Origin: Deinococcus depolymerans
GTDB lineage: Bacteria; Deinococcota; Deinococci; Deinococcales; Deinococcaceae
Direction of reading: 5' to 3'
Assembly (NCBI RefSeq): GCF_039522025.1
Contig: NZ_BAAADB010000012.1
Span: forward strand, 1-64,000
DNA: 64,000 nucleotides
The translations under genes were made by a program, and so were the position numbers. Below are positions 12,858 to 25,962 of this stretch, one piece after another (the first letter of the stretch is position 1; each line of letters opens with the position of its first letter). Below the pieces are notes generated by a model that was given only the letters and a program-made list of their open reading frames with translations, was not told the DNA's origin and ran no database searches.

Positions 12858-14288
12858 TTACTGCTCGCGCAGACGTTCCACGCGCAGCATGTTGGTCGTG
12901 CCGCGCACGCCGAACGGCACCCCCGCCGTGATCACGTACCGGTCCCCCATCTCGGCCAGGCCGCTGCGACGCAGCTCGTCGTTCGCGATGCGGACCATGT
13001 CGTCGGTGTTGCGGGGATCCTCGCTCAGGACCGGCACGACGCCCCACGAGAGTGCCAGCTGGTTGCGGGTCTGCTCGTTGGGCGTCAGGGCCAGGATCGC
13101 CAGCGGGGGGCGGTTCTTGGCGATACGGGACGCCGCGCCGCCCGTGCTCGTGAAGGTCACGATGGCCGGGGAATCCAGCTTCTCGCCGATGTTGCACGCG
13201 GCGTACGCGATGGAATCCTGCGCGAGTTCCGTGTCGATCACCAGCTGGCGCTGCAGCATCTTGTAGTGCTCGCTGCCCTCGGCTTCACGGGCGATGGCGT
13301 CCATCATGGCAACCGACTCGACCGGGTACAGCCCGGCGGCGGATTCGGCCGACAGCATGACGGCGTCCGTGCCGTCGTAGATGGCGTTCGCCACGTCGGA
13401 GGCCTCGGCGCGGGTGGGGCGGGGCAGGCCGATCATGCTCTCGAGCATCTGCGTGGCCGTGATCACGGGCTTGCCCGCCTCGCGGCACATGCGGATGATG
13501 CGTTTCTGGATGGTCGGCACCTGCTCGGGGCGCATCTCGACGCCCAGGTCACCGCGGGCGACCATGATGCCGTCCACTTCCTTGAGGATGTCCTCGAAGC
13601 GGTCCACCGCCTGCGGTTTCTCGATCTTGGCCATCAGCTTGGCGCGGCTGCCGAAACGGGACATGTAGTGCCGGGCCAGCAGCAGGTCGTCGCGGGAACG
13701 CACGAAGCTCAGCGCCACCCAGTCCACGCCCAGTTCCGCGCCGAACTCCATGTCCTGCACGTCCTTCTCGGACAGCGCGGGCACGCTCAGGTCGGCCTCT
13801 GGCACGTTGATGCCCTTGTTGTTCTTCAGGACGCCGCCGATCACGACGGTCGTCATGACGTCGTTGCCGCGTACGCCCTCGACGCGCAGCGACATGTTGC
13901 CGTCGTCGAGCAGCAGGGTCATGCCGGCGTGAACGTCACGGGCGAGGTCCTTGTAGGTGGTGCCCACGCGGGTCTCGTCGCCCTCGACGTCGTCCATGGT
14001 GATGGTGAACTTGTCGCCGGGCGCCAGGGTCACGCTGCCGTCCTTGAAGCGGGCCACGCGGATCTTGGGGCCCTGCAGGTCCTGCAGGATGCCGATGGTG
14101 ACGCCCTTCTTGGCGGCGAGTTCACGGACCATCTGCAGGGTCTGGCGGTGGTCCTCGCGGTCACCGTGGCTGAAGTTCATGCGGACGACGTTCAGGCCGG
14201 CGTCGATCATGCGGCTCAGGACTTCCGGGCTGCGGCTGGCGGGGCCGACGGTCGCCACGATCTTGGTAGCGCGGTCAATCTGTTTCAT
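12858..14288 (-). CDS. pyk: Pyruvate kinase
   Basis: Pyruvate kinase makes ATP and pyruvate from phosphoenolpyruvate, the last step of glycolysis. The 476-residue protein begins TKIVATVGPAS, has the substrate-binding VRMNFSHGD, the catalytic-lysine region MAKIEKPQAV and MVARGDLGVE. It ends with the allosteric domain containing IVTFTSTGGAA. AAAGGAT precedes ATG 14288. It follows eno, the preceding glycolytic step, by 66 bp in the same orientation, with a GC-rich hairpin between. The stop codon abuts the dispersed repeat. Confidence 0.97.
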   Translation of the reverse strand: MKQIDRATKIVATVGPASRSPEVLSRMIDAGLNVVRMNFSHGDREDHRQTLQMVRELAAKKGVTIGILQDLQGPKIRVARFKDGSVTLAPGDKFTITMDDVEGDETRVGTTYKDLARDVHAGMTLLLDDGNMSLRVEGVRGNDVMTTVVIGGVLKNNKGINVPEADLSVPALSEKDVQDMEFGAELGVDWVALSFVRSRDDLLLARHYMSRFGSRAKLMAKIEKPQAVDRFEDILKEVDGIMVARGDLGVEMRPEQVPTIQKRIIRMCREAGKPVITATQMLESMIGLPRPTRAEASDVANAIYDGTDAVMLSAESAAGLYPVESVAMMDAIAREAEGSEHYKMLQRQLVIDTELAQDSIAYAACNIGEKLDSPAIVTFTSTGGAASRIAKNRPPLAILALTPNEQTRNQLALSWGVVPVLSEDPRNTDDMVRIANDELRRSGLAEMGDRYVITAGVPFGVRGTTNMLRVERLREQ

Positions 14289-14315
14289 ATGGAATCCTTT
14301 CCAAACACCTGAAAG

Positions 14316-14347
14316 GCCGGGCGGTGAGGCTGCCCCCACCGCCCGGC
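14316..14347 (-). terminator. GC-rich hairpin between eno and pyk
   Basis: GCCGGGCGGTG and CACCGCCCGGC form a perfect 11-bp stem with a 10-nt loop. On the minus strand it is followed by CTTTCAGGTGTTT, a weak T-tract. It may partly terminate eno transcription or stabilise the eno mRNA end. Confidence 0.5.
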
Positions 14348-14354
14348 AACGACC

Positions 14355-15626
<1,272 letters not shown>

Positions 15627-15800
15627 TCATTCCTCCGGAGTTGGGGTGCCCCCCGCCATGCGACCGCCCCAGGGCAGCGCCACCGGGCGAGTAGGTGTAC
15701 TTCAGACACTATAAGCGGCGCAGGTCATGGAACGGTACACCCGGTCTAAGTGACGCCGGCCCTGACCGGGGCGCGGCCCGTGCCGGCGCTGTAAGGACCC

Positions 15801-16883
15801 TCAGACGCGCAGCGTGACCATGACGGCCATGTACCCGCCCCCACCCGCCGCGCGGAAGATCGCGGGGCTGGTGGAGCCGCTGAACAGCAGTTCCGCCTCA
15901 CCCTCGATCGGACCCAGGGCGTCCAGAACATGCCGGGCGTTGAACGCGAGGCTCATGGCGGGCTCGGTGCCGCCCTGCACCACGTCCAGGGTGTCCTGCG
16001 CGCGGCCGTAGTCGCCCTCGGCCGCCAGCCGCAGCTTGCCCTCGGACACCAGGAATTCCACGCGGTTATTGGCGTTCTTGTCGGCCAGCACGGCCACGCG
16101 GTTCACGGCTTCCTTCAGGGCAGTGGCAGGCAACGTGACCTGCAGCTTGATGTCCTTGGGAATCACGCGCTCGTAGTCCGGGAAGTCCCCGTCGAGCAGT
16201 TTCAGGTTCATGTGCACGCGGTCGGTCGTGACGCTCAGCATCCCGTCGCCGTACGTGAAGCGGGCCTCGCCGTCCTTGAGCACCCGGATCAGTTCGTCGA
16301 CGCTGCGGGCCGGAATGATCAGGTTGCGGCCGTCCCCGCTGGCCGGGAAATCACGGATCGCCACGCGGTAGCCGTCCGAGGCGACCACGCGCGCGCCCTC
16401 GGGCCGGTGCTCGAGCTTGATGCCGCGGAACACGGCCTGGAAGGCCTCGTTGCTGGCGGCGTAGCGGACGCTGGAAAAGGCGCGGGCCAGTTCCGTGGCG
16501 TCCAGGCTGACATCGGCCTGCGAGGGAAAACTCAGGGGCGGGTAGGCGTCGAGATCGCCGGTCTGGAGTTTGAAGTCCGAGCCGCCGGCCCGGACGGCCA
16601 GTTCCGCGCCGCTGAGTTCCAGTTCGACGAGTTCGCCGCCCAGGTTACGGACGATCTGCGCGAACAGGTGCGCGGGGACCACGAAGTTCTGCGGATCCCG
16701 GACCTCGGCCGGGACGAAGCAGGACAGGTCGATCTCGAGGTTGGTGCCGCTGAGGGTCAGGCCTGCCTCGGTGGCCTCGACCTTCAGTGCCGTGAGCAGG
16801 GGGTTGCTGCTGCGGCTGGGAACCACGCGTTCGAGGAGACCGAGTCCCTCACTGAGAATTTTCTTGGTGACGTGTACGTTCAT
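15801..16883 (-). CDS. dnaN: DNA polymerase III beta sliding clamp
   Basis: The clamp encircles DNA and tethers the replicative polymerase. The 360-residue length and the three-domain pattern fit DnaN: it begins [20 protein letters not shown], with [19 protein letters not shown] opening domain 2 and a domain 3 that runs to the carboxy end. It lies next to oriC, on the opposite side from dnaA, with both genes on the minus strand. Confidence 0.96.
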   Translation of the reverse strand: MNVHVTKKILSEGLGLLERVVPSRSSNPLLTALKVEATEAGLTLSGTNLEIDLSCFVPAEVRDPQNFVVPAHLFAQIVRNLGGELVELELSGAELAVRAGGSDFKLQTGDLDAYPPLSFPSQADVSLDATELARAFSSVRYAASNEAFQAVFRGIKLEHRPEGARVVASDGYRVAIRDFPASGDGRNLIIPARSVDELIRVLKDGEARFTYGDGMLSVTTDRVHMNLKLLDGDFPDYERVIPKDIKLQVTLPATALKEAVNRVAVLADKNANNRVEFLVSEGKLRLAAEGDYGRAQDTLDVVQGGTEPAMSLAFNARHVLDALGPIEGEAELLFSGSTSPAIFRAAGGGGYMAVMVTLRV

Positions 16884-17243
16884 GGCTTGCCTCTCTGTCT
16901 GGGTCCTATCTTTTATCTGTTCTTATTTAAAAAAAAGATAGTAGTAGTAGTAATAGGGCCTGTGGAAACTGTGGAAAAGTGGGCTAGGGGTGCGCCCAGC
17001 GCGCGTTTGACCTGTGGACAAAATTGTGGATAAGTGACGCTTTCCTGTGGATAACCTGTGGACAAAAAGGGCGGTTATCCACAGGCTCCCGGAAGGCCCG
17101 GGTTATCCACAATTTTATCCACAGAAAAAACGGGGTTATCCACAGCTTATCCACAGGGTTATCCACAGCTCGTGAAACTGTGCACACGGTTTTGGAACGG
17201 AATTTGGAACTTATTCTGCCAGAACGCGAAAAGACCCACGGCA
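16884..17243. other. oriC: Chromosomal replication origin oriC
   Basis: This interval between dnaA and dnaN has an AT-rich stretch at 16906-16938, then six consecutive DnaA-trios TAGTAGTAGTAGTAATAG (16939-16956), a GGCC linker, and DnaA boxes. TGTGGAAAC and TGTGGAAAA (16961-16978) come first, then TGTGGACAA at 17013 and 17057. Eight exact TTATCCACA/TGTGGATAA boxes start at 17025, 17046, 17075, 17103, 17115, 17136, 17147 and 17159. The order unwinding region, trio, GC linker, box matches the basal origin-unwinding module described in Bacillus subtilis. Box orientation flips at about 17070, giving two facing arrays. Confidence 0.93.
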
Positions 17244-18629
17244 TTATGCCTCATTCTCGTCGTCTTCCAGGCCCTGCATCTTGCGGCGCAGGGTCTCCAC
17301 GGCCGCCGTGATCTCCGGCTCCCGGCCCACCTGCTCCGTCACCTTGTTGATGGCGTGCATGACCGTCGAGTGATCCCGCCCGAAGAACTGCCCGATTTCC
17401 GGCAGTGAATGGTCCGTCAACTCACGGATCAGGTACTGCGCCACCTGACGTGGCAACACCACCTCACGCACCCGGCCGGAGCCCCGGATCACGTCCGGCG
17501 GCATGTTGTAGTGCGCCGCCACCTGCTTGAGCACGTCCATCATCTCGACCTTGACTTCCTGCGGCGTGAACACGTTGCTCAGCGCCTTGGCCGCCACCGC
17601 CCGGCTGAACGGCACGTTGTTCAGGCTCGAAAACGCCACCACCCGCATCAGCGCGCCCTCCAGTTCCCGGATGTTGGTCGTCACCTGCCGCGCGATCAGT
17701 TCGAGCACCTCCTGCGGAATGTCGATGCGGTTGTGCTCGGCATTCATCTTCAGGATCGCCACGCGCGTCTCGTACTCCGGCGACTGGATGTCCGTGATCA
17801 GACCCCACTCGAACCGGCTGCGCAGCCGTCCCTCCAGCGTCTGGATGTCCTTCGGCGGCCGGTCGGAACTCAGGATGATCTGCTTGTGGTTCTCGTACAG
17901 CGCGTTGAAGGTGTGGAAGAACTCCTCCTGCGTGCGCTCCTTCCCCGCCAGGAACTGGATGTCGTCGACCAGCAGCAGGTCCACCGAGCGGTACCGGTTG
18001 CGGAACTGCGTCATGCGGTCCTCGCGGATCGCGTTGATCAGGTCGTTCGTGAACGACTCGGTCGAGACGTACTCGATCCGCTTGCCCGGAAAACGCTCGG
18101 TCATGTAATGCCCGACCGCGTGCATCAGGTGGGTCTTGCCCAGCCCGACGTCCCCGTAGATGAACAGCGGGTTGTACGCCTTGCCGGGGGACTCCGCGAC
18201 GGCCAGCGCCGCCGCATGCGCCAGGTTGTTGTTCGGGCCCACCACGAAGTTCTCGAAGGTGTACTTGGGGTTCAGGACCTTGCGGTTCTCGACCGGCGCG
18301 GACGCCGGGACGGCCCGCCCGGCCGGGGTCGGCGGCGGCGGTGGCGGATCGCTGGGCAGCAGCAGGGCGTCCTGCGCGGCGGGCAGCACCTGGAAACTCA
18401 CCTGCGGGTTCTGCGCGCCCAGACTGCGCAGCGCATCCTCCAGCAACTCCAGGTAATGCTTGCGGAACCACTCCTGCGCGAACGAGTTCCGCACGCCCAG
18501 CACCAGCGACCCCTCCTGAACGCCCAGGTTCTTCACGGGGGCGAACCACGTGTGGTATTCCACCTCTGAAATGTTCTTGCGGACGTACCCAAGCACGTCC
18601 GCCCAGATTTCCTGCGAGATAAGGCGCAC
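17244..18629 (-). CDS. dnaA: Chromosomal replication initiator DnaA
   Basis: DnaA binds the boxes in oriC and opens the duplex. The 461-residue frame starts with domain I ([20 protein letters not shown]), then a Pro/Ala linker, an AAA+ domain with Walker [10 protein letters not shown] and Walker [10 protein letters not shown], and the box-binding helix-turn-helix [14 protein letters not shown]. Start choice is uncertain. GTG 18629 overlaps the Shine-Dalgarno sequence GGGAGGTG itself, while the in-frame ATC at 18620 lies 8 nt behind GGAGG and gives a protein beginning at SQEIW after the initiator. Non-canonical starts are known in Deinococcus, so ATC should be considered. Confidence 0.95.
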   Translation of the reverse strand: MRLISQEIWADVLGYVRKNISEVEYHTWFAPVKNLGVQEGSLVLGVRNSFAQEWFRKHYLELLEDALRSLGAQNPQVSFQVLPAAQDALLLPSDPPPPPPTPAGRAVPASAPVENRKVLNPKYTFENFVVGPNNNLAHAAALAVAESPGKAYNPLFIYGDVGLGKTHLMHAVGHYMTERFPGKRIEYVSTESFTNDLINAIREDRMTQFRNRYRSVDLLLVDDIQFLAGKERTQEEFFHTFNALYENHKQIILSSDRPPKDIQTLEGRLRSRFEWGLITDIQSPEYETRVAILKMNAEHNRIDIPQEVLELIARQVTTNIRELEGALMRVVAFSSLNNVPFSRAVAAKALSNVFTPQEVKVEMMDVLKQVAAHYNMPPDVIRGSGRVREVVLPRQVAQYLIRELTDHSLPEIGQFFGRDHSTVMHAINKVTEQVGREPEITAAVETLRRKMQGLEDDENEA

Positions 18630-18669
18630 CTCCCTTAAGGCACTCTTGAAGCGGGAGTCAGCATACCAC

Positions 18670-18715
18670 CCGCCCCGCCTTCTCTCGGGGCCACCCAGGA
18701 GAGAAGCGCGGGCGG
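18670..18715 (-). terminator. Hairpin downstream of the epimerase-like gene
   Basis: CTTCTCTC (18679-18686) pairs with GAGAGAAG (18699-18706), and CCGCCC/GGGCGG extend the stem past a small internal loop. It follows the stop of the leftward epimerase-like gene and precedes the dnaA start. It lacks a T-tract. Confidence 0.45.
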
Positions 18716-18723
18716 CCGCTGTT

Positions 18724-19695
18724 CTACCGGGCCTGTTCTTCTCTCCACCGGGCCAGGGCCTGCGCCTCGCGCGCTGGCGTCAGGGCGTAGGTCAGTCCGG
18801 CCCCGGCACTCCAGGCGCGGGTGTCACGGGCCGTCACCTCCGGGCCGCGCAGGGTCAGACCCGCCGCGAGGGCACGCCCGGCATCCACGTCCATCAGGCC
18901 TGCCTGCTCCGCGTGTTCCGGAATGAACAGCGGCACCTCCCGGAACCCCAGGCCCAGACCCTCAAGTGCGTCCGCCGGCACCCACACCGGCCGCCGGATG
19001 CCCAGCACACCCGCGAAGTGCGCCCAGCTCAGGCGCGGCCCGGCCACGTTGAACACGCCTCCCAGGTTCTTCTCTGCGACCCGCACCGTGAACGCGGCGA
19101 GGTCCCGCGCGTCGATCACCTGCACGTGATCCTCGCCGCTGCCGGGCAGCAGGGTCTCCCCTCCCCCACCGGCCCGGTCCGGCCAGTACGGGTAGCGGGC
19201 CGTGTGATCGAACGGCCCCGCCACGATCTGCGGCCGCAGGACCGTCGCGCGGTCCCCGAACACCTCCTGCACGACCTGCTCGCAGGCGACCTTCAGCGGG
19301 CCGTAACTGGCGCCCGTCACCTCGGTCTGATCCTCGGGCGCGGGCGGCAGCAGCGGGTCGTCCTCCCGGACCGGGTGCCGCCCCGGCTCGGCGTACACGC
19401 TGACCGTGCTGACGAACACGTAGCGGCCCACCCGGTCCCGCAGCTCCGCGGCACTCGCCCGCACGGCCCCTGGCGTGTACCCGCTGACATCCACGCAGGC
19501 GTCCCAGGCTCGGCCCGCCAGGGCGTCCAGACCACCGGTCCCGGTCCGGTCGCCACGCAGCCGCTCGACATTCTGTGGCAGTTCGTCCGGGGACTGCCCG
19601 CGCGTCAGGATGCTCACGCGGTGCCCGCCCGCCAGGAACGCCAGCACGATGTGCCGGCCCACGAACTGCGTACCGCCCAGAATCAGGATGTCCAT
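18724..19695 (-). CDS. NAD-dependent epimerase/dehydratase-like SDR protein
   Basis: This 323-residue extended short-chain dehydrogenase has the nucleotide-binding loop GGTQFVGRH at residue 8, a VSTVSVY stretch where the catalytic Ser lies, and YGPLKVACE matching the YxxxK active site. The substrate is likely a nucleotide sugar or related compound, but none can be assigned. It is divergent from the small gene at 19714, with only 18 bp between start codons, so each promoter must reach into the other gene. Confidence 0.85.
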   Translation of the reverse strand: MDILILGGTQFVGRHIVLAFLAGGHRVSILTRGQSPDELPQNVERLRGDRTGTGGLDALAGRAWDACVDVSGYTPGAVRASAAELRDRVGRYVFVSTVSVYAEPGRHPVREDDPLLPPAPEDQTEVTGASYGPLKVACEQVVQEVFGDRATVLRPQIVAGPFDHTARYPYWPDRAGGGGETLLPGSGEDHVQVIDARDLAAFTVRVAEKNLGGVFNVAGPRLSWAHFAGVLGIRRPVWVPADALEGLGLGFREVPLFIPEHAEQAGLMDVDAGRALAAGLTLRGPEVTARDTRAWSAGAGLTYALTPAREAQALARWREEQAR

Positions 19696-19700
19696 GCGTC

Positions 19701-19706
19701 TATCCT
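19701..19706 (+). promoter_or_regulatory. -10 box of a leaderless start
   Basis: TATCCT is followed by exactly 7 nt and then ATG 19714. It sits in the 18-bp gap between two divergent genes. Confidence 0.6.
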
Positions 19707-19713
19707 GTCACCC

Positions 19714-20001
19714 ATGAAGGTGAGGTTCACGCCGGGCCGCGTCCGCGCCCGCATCGACGATCTGGAACTCGCGGCCCTGACGCGCGGCGAGTCCCTCGAG
19801 ACCCGCGTCGAGTGGCCCGGCGGAGGCTGGGTGCTGACCCTCGACCCGCACGGAGACACGCTGAGCGGGGACGCCGGGCACCTGCGCGTGGGCCTGCGTG
19901 CCCGCCTGCCGGAGCTGCTGGACCCCGCGCAGGAAGGCGTGACCCTGAATGGCCCGCCGCGCGTGACGGTGGAAAAGGACTTCGGCCCGCAGCACGGCTG
20001 A
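19714..20001 (+). CDS. Small conserved protein, DUF7009-like
   Basis: A 95-residue protein beginning MKVRFTPGRVRARIDDLELA and ending in a conserved-looking VTVEKDFGPQHG. The start resembles small uncharacterised proteins that open with a basic beta strand followed by an LxxxE segment (DUF7009-type); that assignment is from memory and uncertain. No signal peptide or membrane segment is seen. The start fits a leaderless mRNA. Confidence 0.7.
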   Translation: MKVRFTPGRVRARIDDLELAALTRGESLETRVEWPGGGWVLTLDPHGDTLSGDAGHLRVGLRARLPELLDPAQEGVTLNGPPRVTVEKDFGPQHG

Positions 20002-20027
20002 TCCTGCCAGGGGCCGTGCCGGCTGGG

Positions 20028-21131
20028 TCAGCGTCGGCTCCAGCGGCCCCCGACCTCCTCGACCAGTCCGGCGAGTTGCAGCATGACCAGCGCGGTCTGC
20101 ACATCTGCCAGCGGCAGGCGCGTGCGGGCCTGAAGGTCGTCCAGGGTGGAGGGCGCGGCGATGACGGCCAGCACCTGCGCCTGCTCGGGCGGGAGGTTCA
20201 GCGCGGGTTGCTGCGGCACGCTGCCCCAGCCCAGTTCGGTCAGGATGTCGGCGGCCGACTCGGTCAGGACCGCGCCGTCGCGGATCAGGGCGTGCGGCCC
20301 GGCGGCGCGCGCATCCCCGGCGCGGCCCGGCACGGCGAACACGGTGCGCCCGCACTCCAGCGCGTGCGTGGCGGTGATCAGCGACCCGCTCCTGCGTTCG
20401 CCCTCGACGACCAGCGTCCCGGCGCTCAGCGCGGCGATCAGGCGGTTGCGGGTCGGGAAGTGATGCTGCGCGGGGCCGGTCCCGAGCGGGTACTCGCTGA
20501 CCAGCGTGAGCCGTTCGGCCAGCCGCTCGTTCTCGCGGGGGTAGATGACGTTCACGGCGCTGCCCAGCACGCCCACGCTGAGGCCGCCCGCCTCGACCGC
20601 CGCGCCGTGCGCCGCCGTGTCCACGCCGCGCGCCAGTCCGCTGACCACGACCACGTCCGCGCGGGCCAGGTCCGCCGCGACCGTGCGGGTCAGCGACACC
20701 GCGTGAGGACTGGCGGCGCGCGTGCCCACGATCCCGATGGCGCGCGGCACGACCGGCAGGTCCGGCAGGTCGCCCAGCACCCACAGGACCGCCGGGGCGT
20801 CCTCCAGGGCGTCCAGGGCGGGCGGGTAACCGTCCAGGCCGCGTCCCAGCAGGGTCACGCCCAGCCGCGCGGCCTCGGTCAGTTCCGCCTGGGCCTGCTC
20901 GGCGGCCTTCGGGGTGCCGATGGCGGCCAGACTGCGGGCGTCCAGGCCCGGCACGCCGCGCAGTTCGCTGCGGGGGGCGCGCAGCGCCGCGTGCGCCGAC
21001 CCGAAGTGCACGCGCAGGCTCTCGGTGCGGCGCGGCCCCAGCCCCGGCGTGAAGCGCAGGGTCAGCAGCGCCAGCAGTTCCTCCGGCGCGGACGGAACGT
21101 GCAGGTCGGCGAACAGGGGACGGCTGGTCAC
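20028..21131 (-). CDS. dprA: DNA processing protein DprA
   Basis: DprA protects incoming single strands during natural transformation and loads RecA on them. The 367-residue protein has an amino-terminal helix-hairpin-helix region ([14 protein letters not shown]) and a central Rossmann-like fold with [14 protein letters not shown] and [17 protein letters not shown] carboxy-terminal winged-helix segment ([12 protein letters not shown]) follows. GTG 21131 is preceded by TATGCT with a 6-nt gap, so a leaderless message is likely. Its presence fits the known natural competence of Deinococcus. Confidence 0.95.
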   Translation of the reverse strand: MTSRPLFADLHVPSAPEELLALLTLRFTPGLGPRRTESLRVHFGSAHAALRAPRSELRGVPGLDARSLAAIGTPKAAEQAQAELTEAARLGVTLLGRGLDGYPPALDALEDAPAVLWVLGDLPDLPVVPRAIGIVGTRAASPHAVSLTRTVAADLARADVVVVSGLARGVDTAAHGAAVEAGGLSVGVLGSAVNVIYPRENERLAERLTLVSEYPLGTGPAQHHFPTRNRLIAALSAGTLVVEGERRSGSLITATHALECGRTVFAVPGRAGDARAAGPHALIRDGAVLTESAADILTELGWGSVPQQPALNLPPEQAQVLAVIAAPSTLDDLQARTRLPLADVQTALVMLQLAGLVEEVGGRWSRR

Positions 21132-21137
21132 CCGGTC

Positions 21138-21143
21138 AGCATA
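21138..21143 (-). promoter_or_regulatory. -10 box of a leaderless GTG start (dprA)
   Basis: TATGCT on the minus strand lies 6 nt before GTG 21131; no ribosome binding site is present. Confidence 0.55.
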
Positions 21144-21222
21144 CGGTCCGGGCCGGGCGGCGCGGGGCCGGAATGCGCTCCGCCCGGCGGGGGGGCCGCC
21201 CCCCGCTGCGCCCGGCGGGCCG

Positions 21223-22658
21223 TCAGGAGCGGGCGGGCAGGGGCGGTTCGTTCAGCGGTTCGTTCTCCTCCACGTCGTCCGGTTCGTCGCTCTCGTCGCC
21301 CAGCGCCGCGCCGGGAACCGCCAGCGTGAACAGCGCACCCCCCTCCGGGTGATTCTCGCCGGTCAGGGTGCCGCCGTGCATCAGCGCGATCTGCCGCGCC
21401 ACGCTCAGGCCCAGGCCGCTGCTGCCCGACCCGCTCACGAACGGCTGGAAGATCTGCTCGCCCAGTTCCGGCGGCAGGCCCGGCCCGCTGTCCCGCACCG
21501 TGAAGGTCAGCCACTCGGGCGTCTCGGTCAGGTTCAGGGTCACGGTGCCGTCCGCTCCGGCGGCGCGGCGGGCGTTCGCCAGCAGGTTGCGCAGCGCCTG
21601 CGTCAGCCGGTCCGGATCGCACAGGATGCCGCCGGTCCAGTCGCCCGTGAAGGCCGTGCCGGGCACCAGCCGGTCCACGCGGCCCCGCAGCGTCCGGGCC
21701 GGAATGTAATGCCACGCGAGTTTCATCTCCAGTTCCCCGCGTGCCAGCTGCATCAGGTCCTGTGTGGTGAAGGTCAGTTCGTCCGCGACCAGCGAGGCCC
21801 GCTGCACTTCCGGGTCGTTCGTGCGTTCCTCGGCGCGTTGCAGGCTGGCCTTCAGGACCGTCAGCGGCGCGCCCAGTTCATGCACGATCTGCCCCAGCAG
21901 CTGCTTCTCGCGGACCTGCCCGTCCTCGATGCGGACCAGCAGGCGGTTGATGGCGGTCAGCAGGCGGTGAACCTCGTCCTCCTGCGCCGGCAGCGGCAGC
22001 GTGGCCAGACTGCGGGTCGGGTCGATGCGGTCCGCGAGGTTCGCGGCGTGCTCCAGACCGCTCAGGGCGCGGCGGCCCACCCACCAGCCGGTCAGCAGCA
22101 GCAGCAGTGGCGCCACGATCAGCGCCAGCAGCAGCGCGCTCAGGGCACTCTGCCGCGCGGCGATCAGGTCCACCTCCGGCAGGCCCACCCACAGCGTCCC
22201 GAAATCCCCCACCGGGCGCTGCACGGCGCGCACCGTGGTGTCCTGCACCGTCACCCGCGGCTGGCGGCCGAAGGCATACGGGGCCTCGTTGAACTCCCGC
22301 AGGATGGGACTGGTCGCGTACACCACGCCGTCCGGGTCGATCAGCATGGTGTACGCACTGGCGCTGCCGGCCGTGCGCCCCAGGCCCCGCTGGGCGCCCG
22401 TGAACGCCTCGGCCAGCGTGTCGGCCCGTTCGTTCAGGCGGTCCGTGAACTGCTGGTCCATGCGGGAGAGCAGCAGCGTCACCACGCCCAGACTGGTCAG
22501 CAGGATCAGCGCCAGGGCCAGCAGGCTGTACGTCAGGGCCAGCCGGAAACGCAGGCTGTGCCGCCACGCCACCCGCGCCGAGTACAGGCCCGCCCCGCGC
22601 CCGAGCCGCGCGGCCCGCGACCCGTCATGGGACGGTGCGGGCCGCGCCGACGGGAGCA

Positions 22659-22659
<1 letters not shown>
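21223..22659 (-). CDS. Membrane sensor histidine kinase
   Basis: A 478-residue kinase with two membrane helices (about residues 38-65 and 171-195) flanking an extracytoplasmic sensor of about 105 residues. A HAMP-like linker, the phospho-acceptor H260 in [14 protein letters not shown], an N box [13 protein letters not shown], and G boxes [10 protein letters not shown] and [12 protein letters not shown] follow. The tail is acidic. ATG 22659 overlaps the stop of the response regulator (TGATG), so the pair is one operon. The signal sensed is unknown. Confidence 0.95.
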
Positions 22660-23318
<659 letters not shown>

Positions 23319-23673
23319 GGAAGTCTCCTTGACGGGAAATGAAGTGTGGGCGCTGCCAGTGATGCTAGCGCGGACGCGCCGGGTCTTGCGGTCATACGGA
23401 CTGCCGTCCGTTTCGTGAACAGACCGGGGAACACCACCGATCCGTCAACGCCACGCCCGGAGGGGCGTTTCTGTCCTGCTCACTCTGCGAGCCCGCTCGG
23501 GTTGAAAGAGGTTGCCAACCTCTCAACCCGAGCCCCTCTCATACGGACTCCGATTGAATGGCTTACAAAGCCGTTCAATCCGAGCGAAGCGAGTGGGAGA
23601 AAACCGGGTTCCGGACGTGCAGTTAACAGATCGGTGGTGTTCCGATCTGTTAACGAAACAAACGGAGTCCGTA
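23319..23673. other. Gene-free interval filled by repeats
   Basis: The interval between the response regulator and the secreted-protein gene is almost entirely two copies of the dispersed repeat. The promoter of the two-component operon should lie in the 75 bp next to 23318; no hexamer pair stands out. Confidence 0.6.
23394..23540 (+). repeat. Dispersed palindromic repeat, copy 3a
   Basis: Starts ATACGGACTGCCGTCCGTTT and contains GAACACCACCGATC as in copy 1. Its right end is changed: a different hairpin, CTCGGGTTGAAAGAGGTTG/CAACCTCTCAACCCGAG (23491-23532), replaces the usual terminal one. It abuts copy 3b in head-to-head orientation. Confidence 0.75.
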
Positions 23674-23674
23674 T
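23541..23674 (-). repeat. Dispersed palindromic repeat, copy 3b
   Basis: Reads ATACGGACTCCGATTGAATG on the left and AACAAACGGAGTCCGTAT on the right, the reverse orientation of copy 1. It keeps both internal hairpins (GATTGAATGGCTT/AAGCCGTTCAATC and TTAACAGATCGG/CCGATCTGTTAA). Its last T is the first base, on the plus strand, of the stop codon of the leftward gene at 23674. Confidence 0.85.
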
Positions 23675-24072
23675 CACTTCTTGCCGGCCGGCGCGGCCCG
23701 CAGGCCCGGCAGGCTGACCGACCCGGCCGGCGCGGACAGGCTGAGGCTGAGCTTGAAGCCGCTCAGGAAACGCGTCAGCGGCAGCGGGCCGTTCTCGGCC
23801 TGCACGTTCAGCTGCCCGCCGGTCAGGACCCCGGCGTAACGGCTTTTCAGTCCGGGGAAGGTGTTGCGGTTGCGTTCCTCCTCGCTCGGCGCGAACAGCA
23901 CCACGACCGGTCCGCTGTAATCACCCACCAGCCGCACCTTCAGCTGCCCGCCGCCGCTCTCGCCGTCTCCCAGTTTGGTCTGCAGTTCACTGTCCCACAC
24001 GCTGATCTTCAGGGCGTGCGCGGGCGTGGACAGCAGCAGGGCGGACAGCAGCAGGGCAGGGAACTTGGGCAT
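23674..24072 (-). CDS. Small secreted protein of unknown function
   Basis: The 132-residue product starts with a signal peptide (KFPALLLSALLLSTPAHA) with likely cleavage after AHA. The mature part is rich in beta-prone stretches (LKVRLVGDYSGPVVVLFA, GVLTGGQLNVQA). No cysteine or known domain is recognised. The stop codon TGA is formed at the very edge of repeat copy 3b. It could be an envelope or extracellular protein; no function is assigned. Confidence 0.75.
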   Translation of the reverse strand: MPKFPALLLSALLLSTPAHALKISVWDSELQTKLGDGESGGGQLKVRLVGDYSGPVVVLFAPSEEERNRNTFPGLKSRYAGVLTGGQLNVQAENGPLPLTRFLSGFKLSLSLSAPAGSVSLPGLRAAPAGKK

Positions 24073-24469
24073 GGCAGTCGGGGTCTCTCCAGGGGCGGGG
24101 CAGGCCGCGGCGGGCCAGTGGGGGCGGCAGGTCAGGAACAGCCCCGACCTGTGATTGCCCAGCGTACCGCCTGGACCTGACGCCCCGCTGAAATCCCGGC
24201 CTCAATTGCCCACGGACCCTGAAGGCAAGGGCCGCCCCTGACCACCGGGGCCAGGGGGAGGCCGGAGCTGCGATGTCCGGCCTCCCCCTGGCTGTTCTAC
24301 CGGGTCCGTCTCATACGGACTGCCGTTTGTTTCGCCGACAATCCGGAACTTCACCGGATTGCCAGCTCCACGTCCGGAACCCGCCTCTCTCCTGCTCTGC
24401 ACAGCAGCTCTGCGAGTCGCATCCGCTCGGACCCAGCGGGCTTTGCAGCCCATTCAATCGGAGTCCGTA
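24073..24469. other. Gene-free interval with hairpin and repeat
   Basis: No gene is supported. The interval holds a 17-bp-stem hairpin at 24250-24292 and repeat copy 4 at 24313-24470. Confidence 0.6.
24250..24292. terminator. Long perfect hairpin
   Basis: GCCAGGGGGAGGCCGGA (24250-24266) pairs fully with its complement at 24276-24292 over a 9-nt loop. It lies downstream of the E2 gene (minus strand) and upstream of the secreted-protein gene. Neither side has a real T-tract, so it may be a transcript end stabiliser or a bidirectional barrier. Confidence 0.55.

Positions 24470-24470
<1 letters not shown>
24313..24470 (+). repeat. Dispersed palindromic repeat, copy 4
   Basis: Starts ATACGGACTGCCGTTTGTTT, carries the hairpin AATCCGG/CCGGATT, and ends CATTCAATCGGAGTCCGTAT. 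Its final T is the first plus-strand base of the stop codon of the adjacent E2 gene, as in copies 3b and 5. Confidence 0.85.
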
Positions 24471-25933
<1,463 letters not shown>

Positions 25934-25962
25934 GGGGAACCTCGGGAGTGGGCCGCTGCCGC

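Noticed and set aside
16939..16956. TAG/TAA repeats as a simple microsatellite
   Set aside because: The phase, the GC linker and the neighbouring DnaA boxes match an origin trio element, so chance repetition is the weaker reading.
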